Shown here: positions 51,663 through 60,902 of the stretch, piece by piece
How positions within the stretch are numbered: the stretch's first letter is position 1
How the letters are laid out: every line of letters starts with the position of its first letter
DNA from: Mycobacterium paraffinicum
GTDB lineage: Bacteria > Actinomycetota > Actinomycetes > Mycobacteriales > Mycobacteriaceae
Length of the DNA stretch: 64,000 nt
Assembly: GCF_001907675.1 (NCBI RefSeq)
Contig: NZ_MPNT01000009.1
Coordinates: 75,254-139,253, forward strand
Reading direction: 5' to 3'
Program-made: the position numbers and the translations under genes
The notes under the pieces: generated by a model
Database searches by the model: none
Told to the model about the DNA's origin: nothing
What the model saw: only the letters and a program-made list of their open reading frames with translations

Positions 51663-52487
51663 ATGGCGCAAGCATACGAATCCGTCACGGTGGAGACGAA
51701 GGATCACGTCGCGCAGGTGACGCTGATCGGACCGGGCAAGGGCAACGCGATGGGCCCGGCGTTCTGGTCCGAGATGCCGGAGCTGTTCGCGACGCTGGAC
51801 GCCGACCCCGAGGTGCGGGCCATCGTGCTGACGGGTTCGGGCAAGAACTTCAGCTACGGCCTCGACGTCCCCGCGATGGCTGGCTCGTTCACCCCGCTGC
51901 TGTCCGGGGACGCGCTGGCCGGCCCGCGGGCGGTCTTCCATCGCGAGGTCAAGCGCATGCAGGCCGCGATCACCGCGGTCGCGGATTGCCGCACCCCGAC
52001 CATCGCCTCGGTGCACGGCTGGTGCATCGGCGGCGGGGTAGACCTGATCTCGGCGGTCGACATCCGCTACGCGAGCGCCGACGCCAAATTCTCGGTGCGC
52101 GAGGTGAAGCTGGCCATCGTCGCCGACGTCGGCAGCCTGGCGCGCCTGCCGTACATCCTGAGCGACGGGCACCTGCGGGAATTGGCGCTGACCGGTAAAG
52201 ACATCGACGCGGCCAGGGCGGAGAAGATCGGCCTGGTCAACGACGTGTACGACGACGCCGAATCGACCCTGGCCGCCGCGCACGCCACCGCGGCCGAGAT
52301 CGCCGCCAACCCGCCGCTGACCGTCCACGGGGTCAAGGACGTGCTCGACCAGCAGCGCGTCGCCGCGGTCTCGGAGAGCCTGCGTTACGTCGCCGCCTGG
52401 AACGCCGCCTTCCTGCCGTCGAAGGACCTTACCGAGGGCATCGCGGCGACATTCGAGAAGCGGCCGCCGCAGTTCACGGGCGAGTGA
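51663..52487 (+). CDS. echA21: Enoyl-CoA hydratase/isomerase EchA21
   Basis: The 274-residue crotonase-fold protein has the oxyanion-hole blocks VLTGSGKNFSYGLDVPAM and ASVHGWCIGGGVDLISAVD. The glutamate pair of true hydratases is replaced (REVKLAIVADVGSLARLP carries D in place), as in dienoyl-CoA isomerases, so 3,5-2,4-dienoyl-CoA isomerase activity is likely. Length equals the M. tuberculosis EchA21 length as I recall. ATG at 51663. Serine hydrolase gene lipE follows after 19 bases. Confidence 0.91.
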   Translation: MAQAYESVTVETKDHVAQVTLIGPGKGNAMGPAFWSEMPELFATLDADPEVRAIVLTGSGKNFSYGLDVPAMAGSFTPLLSGDALAGPRAVFHREVKRMQAAITAVADCRTPTIASVHGWCIGGGVDLISAVDIRYASADAKFSVREVKLAIVADVGSLARLPYILSDGHLRELALTGKDIDAARAEKIGLVNDVYDDAESTLAAAHATAAEIAANPPLTVHGVKDVLDQQRVAAVSESLRYVAAWNAAFLPSKDLTEGIAATFEKRPPQFTGE

Positions 52488-52506
52488 GGCACGTACCCTC
52501 TCTGAG

Positions 52507-53748
52507 GTGACGACGACACCAGACGGCAGGATCCGCCTCCCGGCTGACTTGGACGCGGTGACGGCGATCGGCGCCGAAGACCACTCCGAAATCGACAGCG
52601 CCGCCGTCGACCGCATCTGGGCGGCCGCGCGGCATTGGTACCAGGGCGGCTACCACCCCGCCATCCAGCTGTGCATCCGCCGGCACGGGCGCGTCGTGCT
52701 CAACCGGGCGATCGGCCACGGCTGGGGCAACGCCCCGAGCGACCCGCCCGACGCCGAGAAGATCCCCGTCACGCCCGACACACCGTTCTGCGTGTACTCG
52801 GCGGCCAAGGGTATGGCGGCGACCGTCGTTCACATGCTCGTGGAGCGCGGTGTCTTCTCGCTCGACGACCGGGTGTGCGACTACATCCCCACGTTCACCA
52901 GTCATGGCAAGCACCGCATCACCATCCGCCACGTCATGACGCACAGCGCGGGACTGCCCTTCCCAACCGGCGCCAAGCCGGACGTCAAGCGGGCCGACGA
53001 CCACGAGTACGCGCAGCAGAAGCTGGGCGAGCTTCGCCCGCTCTACCGGCCCGGGCTGGTGCACATCTATCACGCGCTCACCTGGGGACCGCTGGTGCGC
53101 GAGCTCGTTTATGCGGCCACCGGCAAGGAGATTCGCGAGATTCTCGCCACCGAGATTCTCGACCCGCTCGGCTTTCGCTGGACCAACTTCGGCGTATCCC
53201 AGGAGGACCTGCCGTTGGTCGCGCCGAGTCACGCGACGGGGCGGCCGTTGCCGCCGGTGGTGGCCCAGATCTTCCGCAAGGCGATCGGCGGAACCGTGCA
53301 CGAGATGATTCCCATCACCAACACCCCGTTGTTTCTCACCACCATCATCCCGTCGTCCAACACGGTCTCGACCGCGCACGAGATGTCCCGGTTCGCCGAA
53401 ATCTGGCGTCGCGGAGGCAATCTCGACGGCGTCCGGGTGGTGAGCCCCGAGACGATGTACGGCGCGATCAAGCAATGCCGCCGACTGCGACCCGATTTCG
53501 CGGTCGGACTGCAGCCCGCCCGATGGGGCACCGGCTTCATCCTCGGAACCGACCGGTGGGGACCATTCGGACGCAACGCCCCCAACGCTTTCGGCAACCT
53601 CGGGCTGGTCAACATCGCGATCTGGGCCGACCCCGCGCGGGGCCTGGCGGCCGGCGTCGTCAGCAGCGGCAAACCCGGGCGCGACCCGGAAGCGAAGCGC
53701 TACACGGCCCTGATGGACACGATCACCGCCGAGATCCCCACCGATTGA
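52507..53748 (+). CDS. lipE: Serine esterase/beta-lactamase family protein LipE
   Basis: A 413-residue serine hydrolase of the class C beta-lactamase/esterase VIII family. The nucleophile lies in the SxxK motif SAAK (CVYSAAKGMAATVV), the tyrosine equivalent in VHIYHALTWG, and the C-terminal part has FGNLGLVNIAIWADP. It probably hydrolyses short acyl esters or lipids; in M. tuberculosis lipE (Rv3775) occupies this place. No signal peptide is visible. GTG at 52507. Downstream is a 63-residue gene. Confidence 0.89.
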   Translation: MTTTPDGRIRLPADLDAVTAIGAEDHSEIDSAAVDRIWAAARHWYQGGYHPAIQLCIRRHGRVVLNRAIGHGWGNAPSDPPDAEKIPVTPDTPFCVYSAAKGMAATVVHMLVERGVFSLDDRVCDYIPTFTSHGKHRITIRHVMTHSAGLPFPTGAKPDVKRADDHEYAQQKLGELRPLYRPGLVHIYHALTWGPLVRELVYAATGKEIREILATEILDPLGFRWTNFGVSQEDLPLVAPSHATGRPLPPVVAQIFRKAIGGTVHEMIPITNTPLFLTTIIPSSNTVSTAHEMSRFAEIWRRGGNLDGVRVVSPETMYGAIKQCRRLRPDFAVGLQPARWGTGFILGTDRWGPFGRNAPNAFGNLGLVNIAIWADPARGLAAGVVSSGKPGRDPEAKRYTALMDTITAEIPTD

Positions 53749-53777
53749 GGGCCCCCTCGGGTGGGAACACTGCGCGC

Positions 53778-53969
53778 ATGGCTACCTACCGAGTGCTCAA
53801 CCCGAAGGGCGACGTGGTCGCGACCAAGGACATCGAAAGCGCCGACAAAGCGCACGCGTGGTTCGCCGACGAGGCCGTTGAGGGCAACGAACTGGGCTGG
53901 CGCATGGAAGTCGAGGCCGACGGCGAGTGGCGCTTCTTCGACACCAGCGAAGGCGATCGCAGCTACTAG
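53778..53969 (+). CDS. Small 63-residue conserved protein
   Basis: A short acidic protein: MATYRVLNPKGDVVATKDIE, then KAHAWFADEAVEGNELGW and ending WRFFDTSEGDRSY. The beta-alpha-beta-like pattern and length resemble small DUF2188-type proteins, but I cannot place it in a named family. Start ATG at 53778; there is no strong ribosome site. It precedes a release-factor-fold gene by 36 bases and may share its transcript. Confidence 0.68.
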   Translation: MATYRVLNPKGDVVATKDIESADKAHAWFADEAVEGNELGWRMEVEADGEWRFFDTSEGDRSY

Positions 53970-54005
53970 GGTTTGTCTGTCGATCGGTGGGGCACCCGAA
54001 AAGGC

Positions 54006-55112
54006 ATGGATTCTGATCGCTTCCGCAAGTTGCTCGACGCTTCCGGGCCGTTCGCGTCGGTCTACTTCGATGATTCGCATGACACCCACGACGCCGAAGC
54101 TCAGCTCGAGCTCAAGTGGCGGGCATTGAAAGAAGACCTCGAAAGGCAGGGCGCCGCCGAGGCGCTCGTCGAGGAGATCGGGCGCGCGGTGATGGACCTT
54201 CGGCCGGCTATCGGGCGCAGCGGCCGCGCCGTCGTGGCCGGTGCGGAGGGCGTGCTGCTGAACGAACGCCTGCTGAGGTCGACAGCGCAGCCGATCGTCC
54301 GGTTGTCCGAATTGCCTTACCTCGTCCCGATTGTCGAACACGGCTTTCACCGCCCCGACTACCTGGTGGTGGAGGTCGACCATACGGGCGCCGACATCAC
54401 CCGGCAGGTCGGTGGCGGCGTGCGCTCCGAGACCGTGGACGGCGGTGGGTTCCCCGTCCACCACGCCGCGGGCGCCGAAACGGCCGGGTACGGCGATCCG
54501 CAACTGCGCACCGACGAAGCCGCGCGCAAGAACATGCGCGCCGTCGCCGACCGGATCGCGGAGCTGGTCGACGCGGCGAACATCGACGTCGTCTTCGTCG
54601 TCGGTGAGGTCCGCTCCCGGTCGGATCTGGTCGCCGAACTGCCGGAGCGGATAAGCCAACGCGTGGAACAGCTGAACGTCGGGGCGCGCCACAGCGGACA
54701 TGACGCCGACGAGTTGCAGCGCGCCATCGAGGCCGGCTGCCTGCGCCGGCATCTGAGCGTGATCGACGACGCCGCTGAGCGTTTCACCGCCGAGGTGGGT
54801 CGGCAATCCGGGCTGGCCGCCGAGGGGCTGGACGCGGTGTGCTCGGCCCTGCGCCAGGGCGCGGTGGACACGTTGATCATCGGCGACATCGGTGACGCCA
54901 CCGTGGTCGCCAATGCCGACCTGACGACGGTGGCCCCCAACGAGAACGTGCTGTCGGAACAGGGCGCGGCCCCGGACAGGACGCTGCGGGCCGACGAGGC
55001 GCTGCCGCTGTTCGCGATTTCGGTCGGGGCGGCGCTGGTGCGCACCGACGAGCGGATCACCCCGGCCGATGGCGTCGGTGCGCTGCTCCGCTACGCACCG
55101 ACGCTGCATTAG
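54006..55112 (+). CDS. baeRF/Vms1-like protein, Rv2629 family
   Basis: A 368-residue protein homologous to M. tuberculosis Rv2629 as I recall it: shared blocks are GPFASVYFDDSHDTHDA, RADEALPLFAISVGAALVR and DGVGALLRYAPT. The family (bacterial-archaeal-eukaryotic release factor-like, related to Vms1/eRF1 peptidyl-tRNA hydrolases) has an N-terminal Rossmann-like domain, a middle RNase-H-like domain (LVVEVDHTGADI) and a C-terminal L7Ae-like part (VDTLIIGDIGDATVV). Action on stalled ribosomes is plausible but unproven. Rv2629 is in the dormancy regulon; no DosR box is seen before this copy. Confidence 0.85.
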   Translation: MDSDRFRKLLDASGPFASVYFDDSHDTHDAEAQLELKWRALKEDLERQGAAEALVEEIGRAVMDLRPAIGRSGRAVVAGAEGVLLNERLLRSTAQPIVRLSELPYLVPIVEHGFHRPDYLVVEVDHTGADITRQVGGGVRSETVDGGGFPVHHAAGAETAGYGDPQLRTDEAARKNMRAVADRIAELVDAANIDVVFVVGEVRSRSDLVAELPERISQRVEQLNVGARHSGHDADELQRAIEAGCLRRHLSVIDDAAERFTAEVGRQSGLAAEGLDAVCSALRQGAVDTLIIGDIGDATVVANADLTTVAPNENVLSEQGAAPDRTLRADEALPLFAISVGAALVRTDERITPADGVGALLRYAPTLH

Positions 55113-55130
55113 GCCGCCGGCTGACATCCG

Positions 55131-55217
55131 CGGTGGCGGAGGGATTTGAACCCCCGGACGGTGTTAGCCGTCTCTCGCTTTCAAGGCGAGTGCATTAGGC
55201 CGCTCTGCCACGCCACC
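55131..55217 (-). tRNA. tRNA-Ser (anticodon TGA)
   Basis: Acceptor arms GGTGGCG/CGCCACC; anticodon loop CTTGAAA in stem CTCGC/GCGAG gives TGA. Very similar to the tRNA-Ser(CGA) at 22971-23060 in acceptor, variable and T arms, but without an encoded CCA. Confidence 0.96.
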
Positions 55218-55254
55218 GCTGATTAGGGTAACCGGACTCGGTAGCGTGGCCACC

Positions 55255-56223
55255 ATGCGCGCAATCGTCGCCGAATCCCCCGACCAGCTTTCCTGGCAAG
55301 ACGTGCCCGACGTGTCGGCCGGCCCCGGCGAGGTGCTGATCAAGGTCGCCGCGGCCGGCGTCAACCGCGCCGACGTACTGCAGGCCGCCGGCAAGTATCC
55401 GCCGCCACCGGGCGCCAGCGAGATCATCGGCATGGAGGTGTCCGGCGTGGTCGCCGACACCGGTGACGGCGTGGCGGGTTGGTCGGCGGGACAACAGGTT
55501 TGCGCGCTGCTCGCCGGCGGCGGATACGCCGAGCACGTCGCCGTCCCCGCCGGCCAGGTGATGCCGATTCCCGATGGCGTGGACCTCGTCGACGCCGCCG
55601 GGCTGCCGGAAGTGGCGTGCACGGTGTGGTCCAACCTGGTGCTGACCGCGCACTTGGGCACAGGGCAGTTGCTGCTGGTGCACGGCGGGGCGAGCGGCAT
55701 CGGGAGCCACGCGATTCAGGTGGCGCGGGCGCTGGGTGTGCGGGTGGCCGTCACGGCCGGATCGGCGGAGAAACTGGAATTCTGCCGTGAGTTGGGCGCC
55801 GAGATCACGATCAACTATCGCGACGAGGACTTCGTCGAGCGGCTGCGGGAAAGCGGTGGGGCCGACGTCATTCTCGACATCATGGGCGCCGCGTATCTGG
55901 ACCGCAATATCGACGCCCTGGCCACCGACGGCCAGCTGGTCATCATCGGCATGCAGGGCGGCATCAAGGGCGAGCTCAATATCGGCAAGCTCTTGATGAA
56001 GCGCGCCCGGGTCATCGGCACCACGCTGAGGGCGCGGCCGGTCACCGGGCCCAACAGCAAGACGGAGATCGTGCAGGCGGTGATCGGGTCGGTGTGGCCG
56101 ATGATCGCCGACGGCCGCGTCCGCCCGATCATCGGCGCCCGCCTGCCCATCCAGCAGGCCGGTGAGGCACATCAATTGCTGACCGAGGGCAAGGTGACCG
56201 GGAAGGTTGTGCTGACGGTTTAG
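55255..56223 (+). CDS. NAD(P)H quinone oxidoreductase
   Basis: A 322-residue zinc-less MDR enzyme of the PIG3/QOR type: ESPDQLSWQDVPD at the start, INKVAAAGVNRADVLQA-like substrate region, PPGASEIIGMEVSG, then the Rossmann motif HGGASGIGSHAIQ. It probably reduces quinones using NADPH. ATG at 55255 was preferred to the GTG three codons earlier. Corresponds to Rv3777. It converges on the class V aminotransferase gene with a 10-base gap. Confidence 0.9.
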   Translation: MRAIVAESPDQLSWQDVPDVSAGPGEVLIKVAAAGVNRADVLQAAGKYPPPPGASEIIGMEVSGVVADTGDGVAGWSAGQQVCALLAGGGYAEHVAVPAGQVMPIPDGVDLVDAAGLPEVACTVWSNLVLTAHLGTGQLLLVHGGASGIGSHAIQVARALGVRVAVTAGSAEKLEFCRELGAEITINYRDEDFVERLRESGGADVILDIMGAAYLDRNIDALATDGQLVIIGMQGGIKGELNIGKLLMKRARVIGTTLRARPVTGPNSKTEIVQAVIGSVWPMIADGRVRPIIGARLPIQQAGEAHQLLTEGKVTGKVVLTV

Positions 56224-56233
56224 CCGGCGCTCG

Positions 56234-57430
56234 TCAGCCCAGGGATGCCAGGGCGCGCACCAACTGGTCGACCTCGGCCGTCGTCGAGTAGTGCGCCAGC
56301 CCGATGGTGACGGCGCCGCCGATGTCGTTGACGCCCAGCACGTCGAGCGCGCGGGAGTTCTCGCACGTGACGGCCAGAATCCCGTTGTCCGCCAACCGCT
56401 GCACCACCCGCTCGGCGGGCACGCCGTTCAGCGCGAAGCTGACCACGGGTATCCGCACCTCCGGGCGGCCGATCACCATGACCAGCGGCAGCGAGCGCAG
56501 CGCCACCATCAGGTAATCGAAGATCCGGTTCATGTACAGGCCGGCCGATTGCATCGACACCGACAGGCGCTCGCGCCGGCTGCCGCGGGCGGACTCGTCG
56601 AGCGCCGCCAGATACTCGATGCTGGCGACCACCCCGGCCAGCAGACCGAATTGGTGCGCGCCGACCTCGAGCCGCGCCGCGCCGGTGGCCTTGGGGTCGG
56701 TGGAGATGGAACCGAACGAACTGAGCAGCGCCGGGTCGCGGAACACCACCGCGCCGATCGGCGGGCCGCCCCACGCCAGGGCGTTCACCGCGACCACGTC
56801 GGCGTCGGTTTCCTTCACGTCGAGCAACCGGTACGGCGCGGCGGCGGAATGGTCGACCACCACCAGCCCGCCGACGTCGTGCACCAGCTTGGTCATGGCC
56901 CGCAGGTCGGTGACCGTGCCCAGCGCGGCGGACGCCGAGGCGACGGCCACCAGCCTGGTCGACTTCCCGATCAGGCCCTCCCACTGCCAGGTGGGGAGCT
57001 CGCCGGTTTCGATGTCGATCTCGGCCCACTTCACCTTGGCGCCGTAGCGGTGCGCCGCCCGCAGCCACGGGGCGATGTTCGCTTCGTCGTCCAGGCGGCT
57101 GACGATCACCTCGTAGCCCAGCCCGGCCCGCGACGAGGACGCCTCGGCCAGCGCGGAGAGCAGGATCGCCCGGTCGGCCCCGAGCACCACACCGGCCGGG
57201 TCGACGTTGAACAGGTCGGCCACCGCCGCGCGCGCCGCCTCCAAGATGGCGGCGCTGCGCTGGGCCGAAGGGTGCGCGCCCACCGTGGTGGCGCTGGATC
57301 GCCGGAACGCCGTGGAAACGGTGGTCGCGACGGAGTCGGGGATCAGCATTCCGGTCGGCGCGTCGAAGTGCACCCACCCGTCACCCAGCGACGGATGCAG
57401 TCCGCGCACCCGGGCGACGTCGTAAGCCAT
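56234..57430 (-). CDS. Class V aminotransferase/cysteine desulfurase homologue lacking the PLP lysine
   Basis: A 398-residue protein with the aminotransferase class V fold: [32 protein letters not shown] (SufS/IscS-like), and [15 protein letters not shown] (the aspartate-x-histidine pair near PLP). The motif that should hold the PLP lysine (HK-x-x-GPxG) reads LAWGGPPIG, so alanine stands where the lysine belongs. No other lysine is near. It could be a PLP-independent or degenerate paralogue. ATG at 57430 gives the length I recall for Rv3778c. It diverges from the GT-C gene. Confidence 0.83.
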   Translation of the reverse strand: MAYDVARVRGLHPSLGDGWVHFDAPTGMLIPDSVATTVSTAFRRSSATTVGAHPSAQRSAAILEAARAAVADLFNVDPAGVVLGADRAILLSALAEASSSRAGLGYEVIVSRLDDEANIAPWLRAAHRYGAKVKWAEIDIETGELPTWQWEGLIGKSTRLVAVASASAALGTVTDLRAMTKLVHDVGGLVVVDHSAAAPYRLLDVKETDADVVAVNALAWGGPPIGAVVFRDPALLSSFGSISTDPKATGAARLEVGAHQFGLLAGVVASIEYLAALDESARGSRRERLSVSMQSAGLYMNRIFDYLMVALRSLPLVMVIGRPEVRIPVVSFALNGVPAERVVQRLADNGILAVTCENSRALDVLGVNDIGGAVTIGLAHYSTTAEVDQLVRALASLG

Positions 57431-57559
57431 GCCAGCCACCTTAGAGCTTGCGCATTTCCGCGAAACTGTGACCGTAGCGGGTGCCTTGAAAGGGTCCAAG
57501 CCGTTCCGGCCAACCGGTGGCTTCCCGAGGCAGGACACCCGGCCAGCCATACTAGTCGA

Positions 57560-59536
57560 GTGGGCCTTTGGTTCGGAACGCTGATCGCATTGTTCTTGCT
57601 GATAGCCCCCGGAACGGTCATCGCGCGAATCAGTCAGCTGAGTTGGCCCATCGCGGTCGCGGTCGGCCCCGCGCTGACCTACGGCGCGGTCGCGCTGGCG
57701 ATCATCCCGTTCGGCGCCGTCGGCATCCCGTGGAACGGCTGGACCGCGCTGGCCACGCTGGTCGCCGTGTGCCTGGGGATGGTCGTCCTGCAGCTGCTGC
57801 TCGGTCGCTACCGCGACACCGAGGCCGAAGCCCGCGGGATCGGCCGCTGGCCGGCGCTGGCGGTGGCCGCCGGGGTGCTGCTCGGGGTGCTGCTGATCAT
57901 GTGGGCCGCCTATCGCGGTCTGGCCGCCCATTGGCAGACCATCCCCAGCACCTGGGACGCCGTCTGGCACGCCAACGAGATCCGGTTCATCCTCGACACC
58001 GGCCAGGCGTCGTCGACGCACATGGGCGAGCTGCGCAACGTCGAAACACACCAGACGCTGTACTACCCGTCGGTGTTCCACGCGCTGGCCGCGGTGTTCT
58101 GTCAGCTCACCGGCGCCGCCCCGACCACCGGCTACACGCTGAGCTCGGTGGCCGCCTCGGTCTGGCTGTTTCCGACCAGCGCGGCGATGCTGACCTGGAA
58201 GCTGCTGCGCCCCCACTGGTCGGAATGGCGCACCGCCGGCGTCGCCGCCACCGCCGCGGCGCTGTCGGTGTCGTTCACCGCCCTGCCCTACGTCGAGTTC
58301 GGCGTGGCGGCGATGCCCAACCTGGCCGCCTACGGCGTCGCCGTCCCGACGTTCGTGCTGATCACCTCGACGCTGCGCCACCGCGATCGCATCCCGCTGG
58401 CGGTGCTGGCCTTCGTCGGGCTGATGTCCGTCCACCTGACCGGCGGGTTCATCGTCATCTTGTTCCTGGTCGCCTGGTGGTTGCTGGATGTGTTGTGGCA
58501 TCCGGTGCAGGGCCGTATTCCCGACGCGGTGACGCTCGCCGGCGTCACCGTGGCCACCGGGCTGATCCTGCTGCCGCAGTTCATCAGCGTCCGCCAACAG
58601 GAAGACATCATCGCCGGGCACTCCTTCCTGACTCACCTGAGCAAGAAGCGCGGCCTGTTCGACGCCGTCTTCCAGCACTCGCGGCACCTCAACGACTTCC
58701 CCTACCAGTACGGGCTGATGGGGCTGGCGATCGCCGGCGGGCTGGTCTTCGCCTACAAGAAGATCTGGTGGCCGCTCGCGGTCTGGCTGCTGCTCGTGCT
58801 CGTCGACCTCGACGCGGGCACCCCGCTCGGCGGCCCACTCGGCGCGCTGGCCGGCGCCTTCGGGGAGTTCTTCTACAAGGATCCGCGCCGGATCTCGGCG
58901 GCGATCACCTTGCTGCTGATGCCGATGGCGGGGCTGGCCCTATTCCTGGTGGTGACGGCGGTGGTTGGTGCGGCCAAGCGGGCCGCCGACCGCCGATTCA
59001 AACCGTTGCCCGCGCCGGCCTGGACCGCGGCCACGGTTGTCGTGCTGTTGGCGACGACCGTGCTCACCGCACGCCACTACTTCTATCGGCACCTGGTGTT
59101 GTTCGGCGACAAGTACGACTCGGTGATGATCGACCAACGCGACCTGATGGCCATGGCGTACCTGGCGACGCTGCCCGAGGCGCACACCACCGTCATCGGC
59201 AACGCCAACACCGACGGCACGGCGTGGATGTACGCCGTCGCCGACCTGCACCCGCTGTGGACCCACTACGACTACCCGCAGCAGATGGGCCCCGGCCCCA
59301 ATCGGTACATCTTCTGGGCCGGCGCCCGCAAGGGCGACGCCGACCCGCGGGTGGTCGAGGCGATTAAAGCGCTCAATATCAGGTACATCTACACCAGCAC
59401 CCCGACGGTCCGGGGCTTCGCCGTACCCGACGGGCTAGTCTCACTGGATAAATCGAAGTCGTGGGCGCTGATCTACGACAACGGTGGAGCCCGAATCTAC
59501 GAATGGCGCGGAATCGGCGCGGCGCCGCACCCTTAG
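57560..59536 (+). CDS. GT-C membrane glycosyltransferase (Rv3779 homologue)
   Basis: A 658-residue integral membrane protein with about 11-13 helices (first [19 protein letters not shown]). A luminal-facing loop after the second to third helix contains [19 protein letters not shown] and DAVWHANEI, an acidic motif as in GT-C enzymes that use polyprenyl-phosphate sugars. Rv3779 has been reported as a polyprenyl-phosphomannose synthase, so envelope mannoside synthesis is the likely role. GTG at 57560. bpa follows after 21 bases, then the galactan export genes. Confidence 0.85.
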   Translation: MGLWFGTLIALFLLIAPGTVIARISQLSWPIAVAVGPALTYGAVALAIIPFGAVGIPWNGWTALATLVAVCLGMVVLQLLLGRYRDTEAEARGIGRWPALAVAAGVLLGVLLIMWAAYRGLAAHWQTIPSTWDAVWHANEIRFILDTGQASSTHMGELRNVETHQTLYYPSVFHALAAVFCQLTGAAPTTGYTLSSVAASVWLFPTSAAMLTWKLLRPHWSEWRTAGVAATAAALSVSFTALPYVEFGVAAMPNLAAYGVAVPTFVLITSTLRHRDRIPLAVLAFVGLMSVHLTGGFIVILFLVAWWLLDVLWHPVQGRIPDAVTLAGVTVATGLILLPQFISVRQQEDIIAGHSFLTHLSKKRGLFDAVFQHSRHLNDFPYQYGLMGLAIAGGLVFAYKKIWWPLAVWLLLVLVDLDAGTPLGGPLGALAGAFGEFFYKDPRRISAAITLLLMPMAGLALFLVVTAVVGAAKRAADRRFKPLPAPAWTAATVVVLLATTVLTARHYFYRHLVLFGDKYDSVMIDQRDLMAMAYLATLPEAHTTVIGNANTDGTAWMYAVADLHPLWTHYDYPQQMGPGPNRYIFWAGARKGDADPRVVEAIKALNIRYIYTSTPTVRGFAVPDGLVSLDKSKSWALIYDNGGARIYEWRGIGAAPHP

Positions 59537-59557
59537 TCCGCAAAGGATGGTGAAGGA

Positions 59558-60064
59558 TTGAGTACCCGCAACGACGACGATGGCATCGAGATCATCGGCG
59601 GCGTCGACCCGCGGATCACGGCGGTAACGGAGGACGACTCCGACGAGCGCTCCCTGACCGACCTCGTTGAGCAGCCCGCCAAGGTCATGCGCATCGGGAC
59701 GATGATCAAGCAGCTGCTCGAGGAGGTGCGGGCCGCACCGCTCGACGAGGCCAGCCGCAACCGCCTGCGCGAGATCCACGCGACCAGCATCCGCGAACTG
59801 GAAGAGGGCCTGGCGCCGGAACTGCGCGAGGAGCTCGACCGCCTCACCCTGCCGTTCAACGAGGACGCGGCGCCGTCCGACGCCGAATTGCGGATCGCCC
59901 AGGCCCAGTTGGTCGGCTGGCTGGAGGGCTTGTTCCACGGCATCCAGACCGCGCTGTTCGCCCAGCAGATGGCCGCGCGAGCGCAGCTGGAGAACATGCG
60001 CCAGGGCGCGCTGCCCCCGGGCGTCGGCAAGCCGGGCGGCTCCGGACACGGTCAGTACCTCTAA
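59558..60064 (+). CDS. bpa: Bacterial proteasome activator Bpa (PafE)
   Basis: A 168-residue ring-forming activator that opens the 20S proteasome gate without ATP. The helical core reads QPAKVMRIGTMIKQLLEEVRAAP, then LREIHATSIRELEEGL and LVGWLEGLFHGIQTALFAQQM. The C-terminus ends GQYL, the HbYX-like tail that docks into the proteasome. TTG at 59558, behind GAAGGA, is the only start that retains the acidic N-terminus. By order it equals Rv3780. It lies inside the galactan cluster without obvious functional link. Confidence 0.94.
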   Translation: MSTRNDDDGIEIIGGVDPRITAVTEDDSDERSLTDLVEQPAKVMRIGTMIKQLLEEVRAAPLDEASRNRLREIHATSIRELEEGLAPELREELDRLTLPFNEDAAPSDAELRIAQAQLVGWLEGLFHGIQTALFAQQMAARAQLENMRQGALPPGVGKPGGSGHGQYL

Positions 60065-60074
60065 GCGAAGCACG

Positions 60075-60902
60075 GTGGCGGGCCCTCACATCGAGACGCA
60101 CAACGCGTGGGTGGAATTCCCCATTTTCGACGCGAAGTCGCGCTCCCTCAAGAAAGCCTTCCTGGGCAAGGCGGGCGGCACCATCGGCCGCAACAGCTCC
60201 AACGTGGTCGTCGTCGAGGCGCTGCGCGACATCACCATGTCGCTGGAGCTGGGCGACCGCGTCGGCCTGGTCGGCCACAACGGCGCGGGGAAATCGACTC
60301 TGCTGCGGCTGCTTTCGGGGATCTATGAGCCCACCCGCGGCTGGGCGAGGGTCACCGGCCGGGTCGCGCCCATCTTCGATCTGGGCGTCGGCATGGACCC
60401 CGAGATCTCCGGCTACGAGAACATCATCATCCGCGGGCTGTTCCTGGGGCAGACCCGCAAGCAGATGATGGCCAAGGTGGACGAGATCGCCGAGTTCACC
60501 GAGCTGGGTGATTATCTGTCGATGCCGCTGCGCACCTACTCCACCGGGATGCGGGTGCGGCTGGCCATGGGCGTGGTCACCAGCATCGACCCCGAAATCC
60601 TTTTGCTCGACGAGGGTTTGGGCGCCGTCGACGCCGACTTCATGAAGAAGGCCCAGTCCAGGCTGCAGAGCCTGGTGGAGCGGTCCGGAATCCTGGTGTT
60701 CGCCAGCCACTCCAACGAATTCCTCGCCCGGCTGTGTAAGACGGCGATGTGGATCGACCACGGCGTGATCCGCATGTCCGGCGGCATCGAAGACGTGGTG
60801 CGCGCCTACGAGGGCGAGGATGCGGCCCGGCACGTGCGCGAGGTGCTCGCCGAGACGGCCGCAGACAATCCGCTGGCGCAAAGAGCATCCGGGGATGAGT
60901 GA
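60075..60902 (+). CDS. wzt: Galactan ABC exporter ATPase (Wzt/RfbE-type, Rv3781)
   Basis: A 275-residue ABC ATPase of the polysaccharide-export group. Walker A GHNGAGKST, the signature YSTGMRVRLAMG, Walker B ILLLDEGLGAVD and the switch FASHSNEF are intact. The N-terminal VEFPIFDAKSRSLKKAF is typical of this family. With the permease at 61866 it exports the lipid-linked galactan precursor across the inner membrane. GTG at 60075. Overlaps glfT1 by 8 bases. Confidence 0.93.
   Translation: MAGPHIETHNAWVEFPIFDAKSRSLKKAFLGKAGGTIGRNSSNVVVVEALRDITMSLELGDRVGLVGHNGAGKSTLLRLLSGIYEPTRGWARVTGRVAPIFDLGVGMDPEISGYENIIIRGLFLGQTRKQMMAKVDEIAEFTELGDYLSMPLRTYSTGMRVRLAMGVVTSIDPEILLLDEGLGAVDADFMKKAQSRLQSLVERSGILVFASHSNEFLARLCKTAMWIDHGVIRMSGGIEDVVRAYEGEDAARHVREVLAETAADNPLAQRASGDE

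Noticed and set aside
53749..53777. Possible DosR box before the small gene and Rv2629-like gene
   Set aside because: There is a GAGGG/CCCTC palindrome but not the spaced GGGACT...AGTCCC pattern expected for DosR.
53700..55127. 475-codon minus-strand frame
   Set aside because: Antisense to the Rv2629-like gene, which has clear family blocks.
56291..57559. Extension of the GT-C gene to a 1081-residue frame
   Set aside because: The extension lies antisense to the aminotransferase gene; the membrane protein's normal N-terminus begins at GTG 57560.
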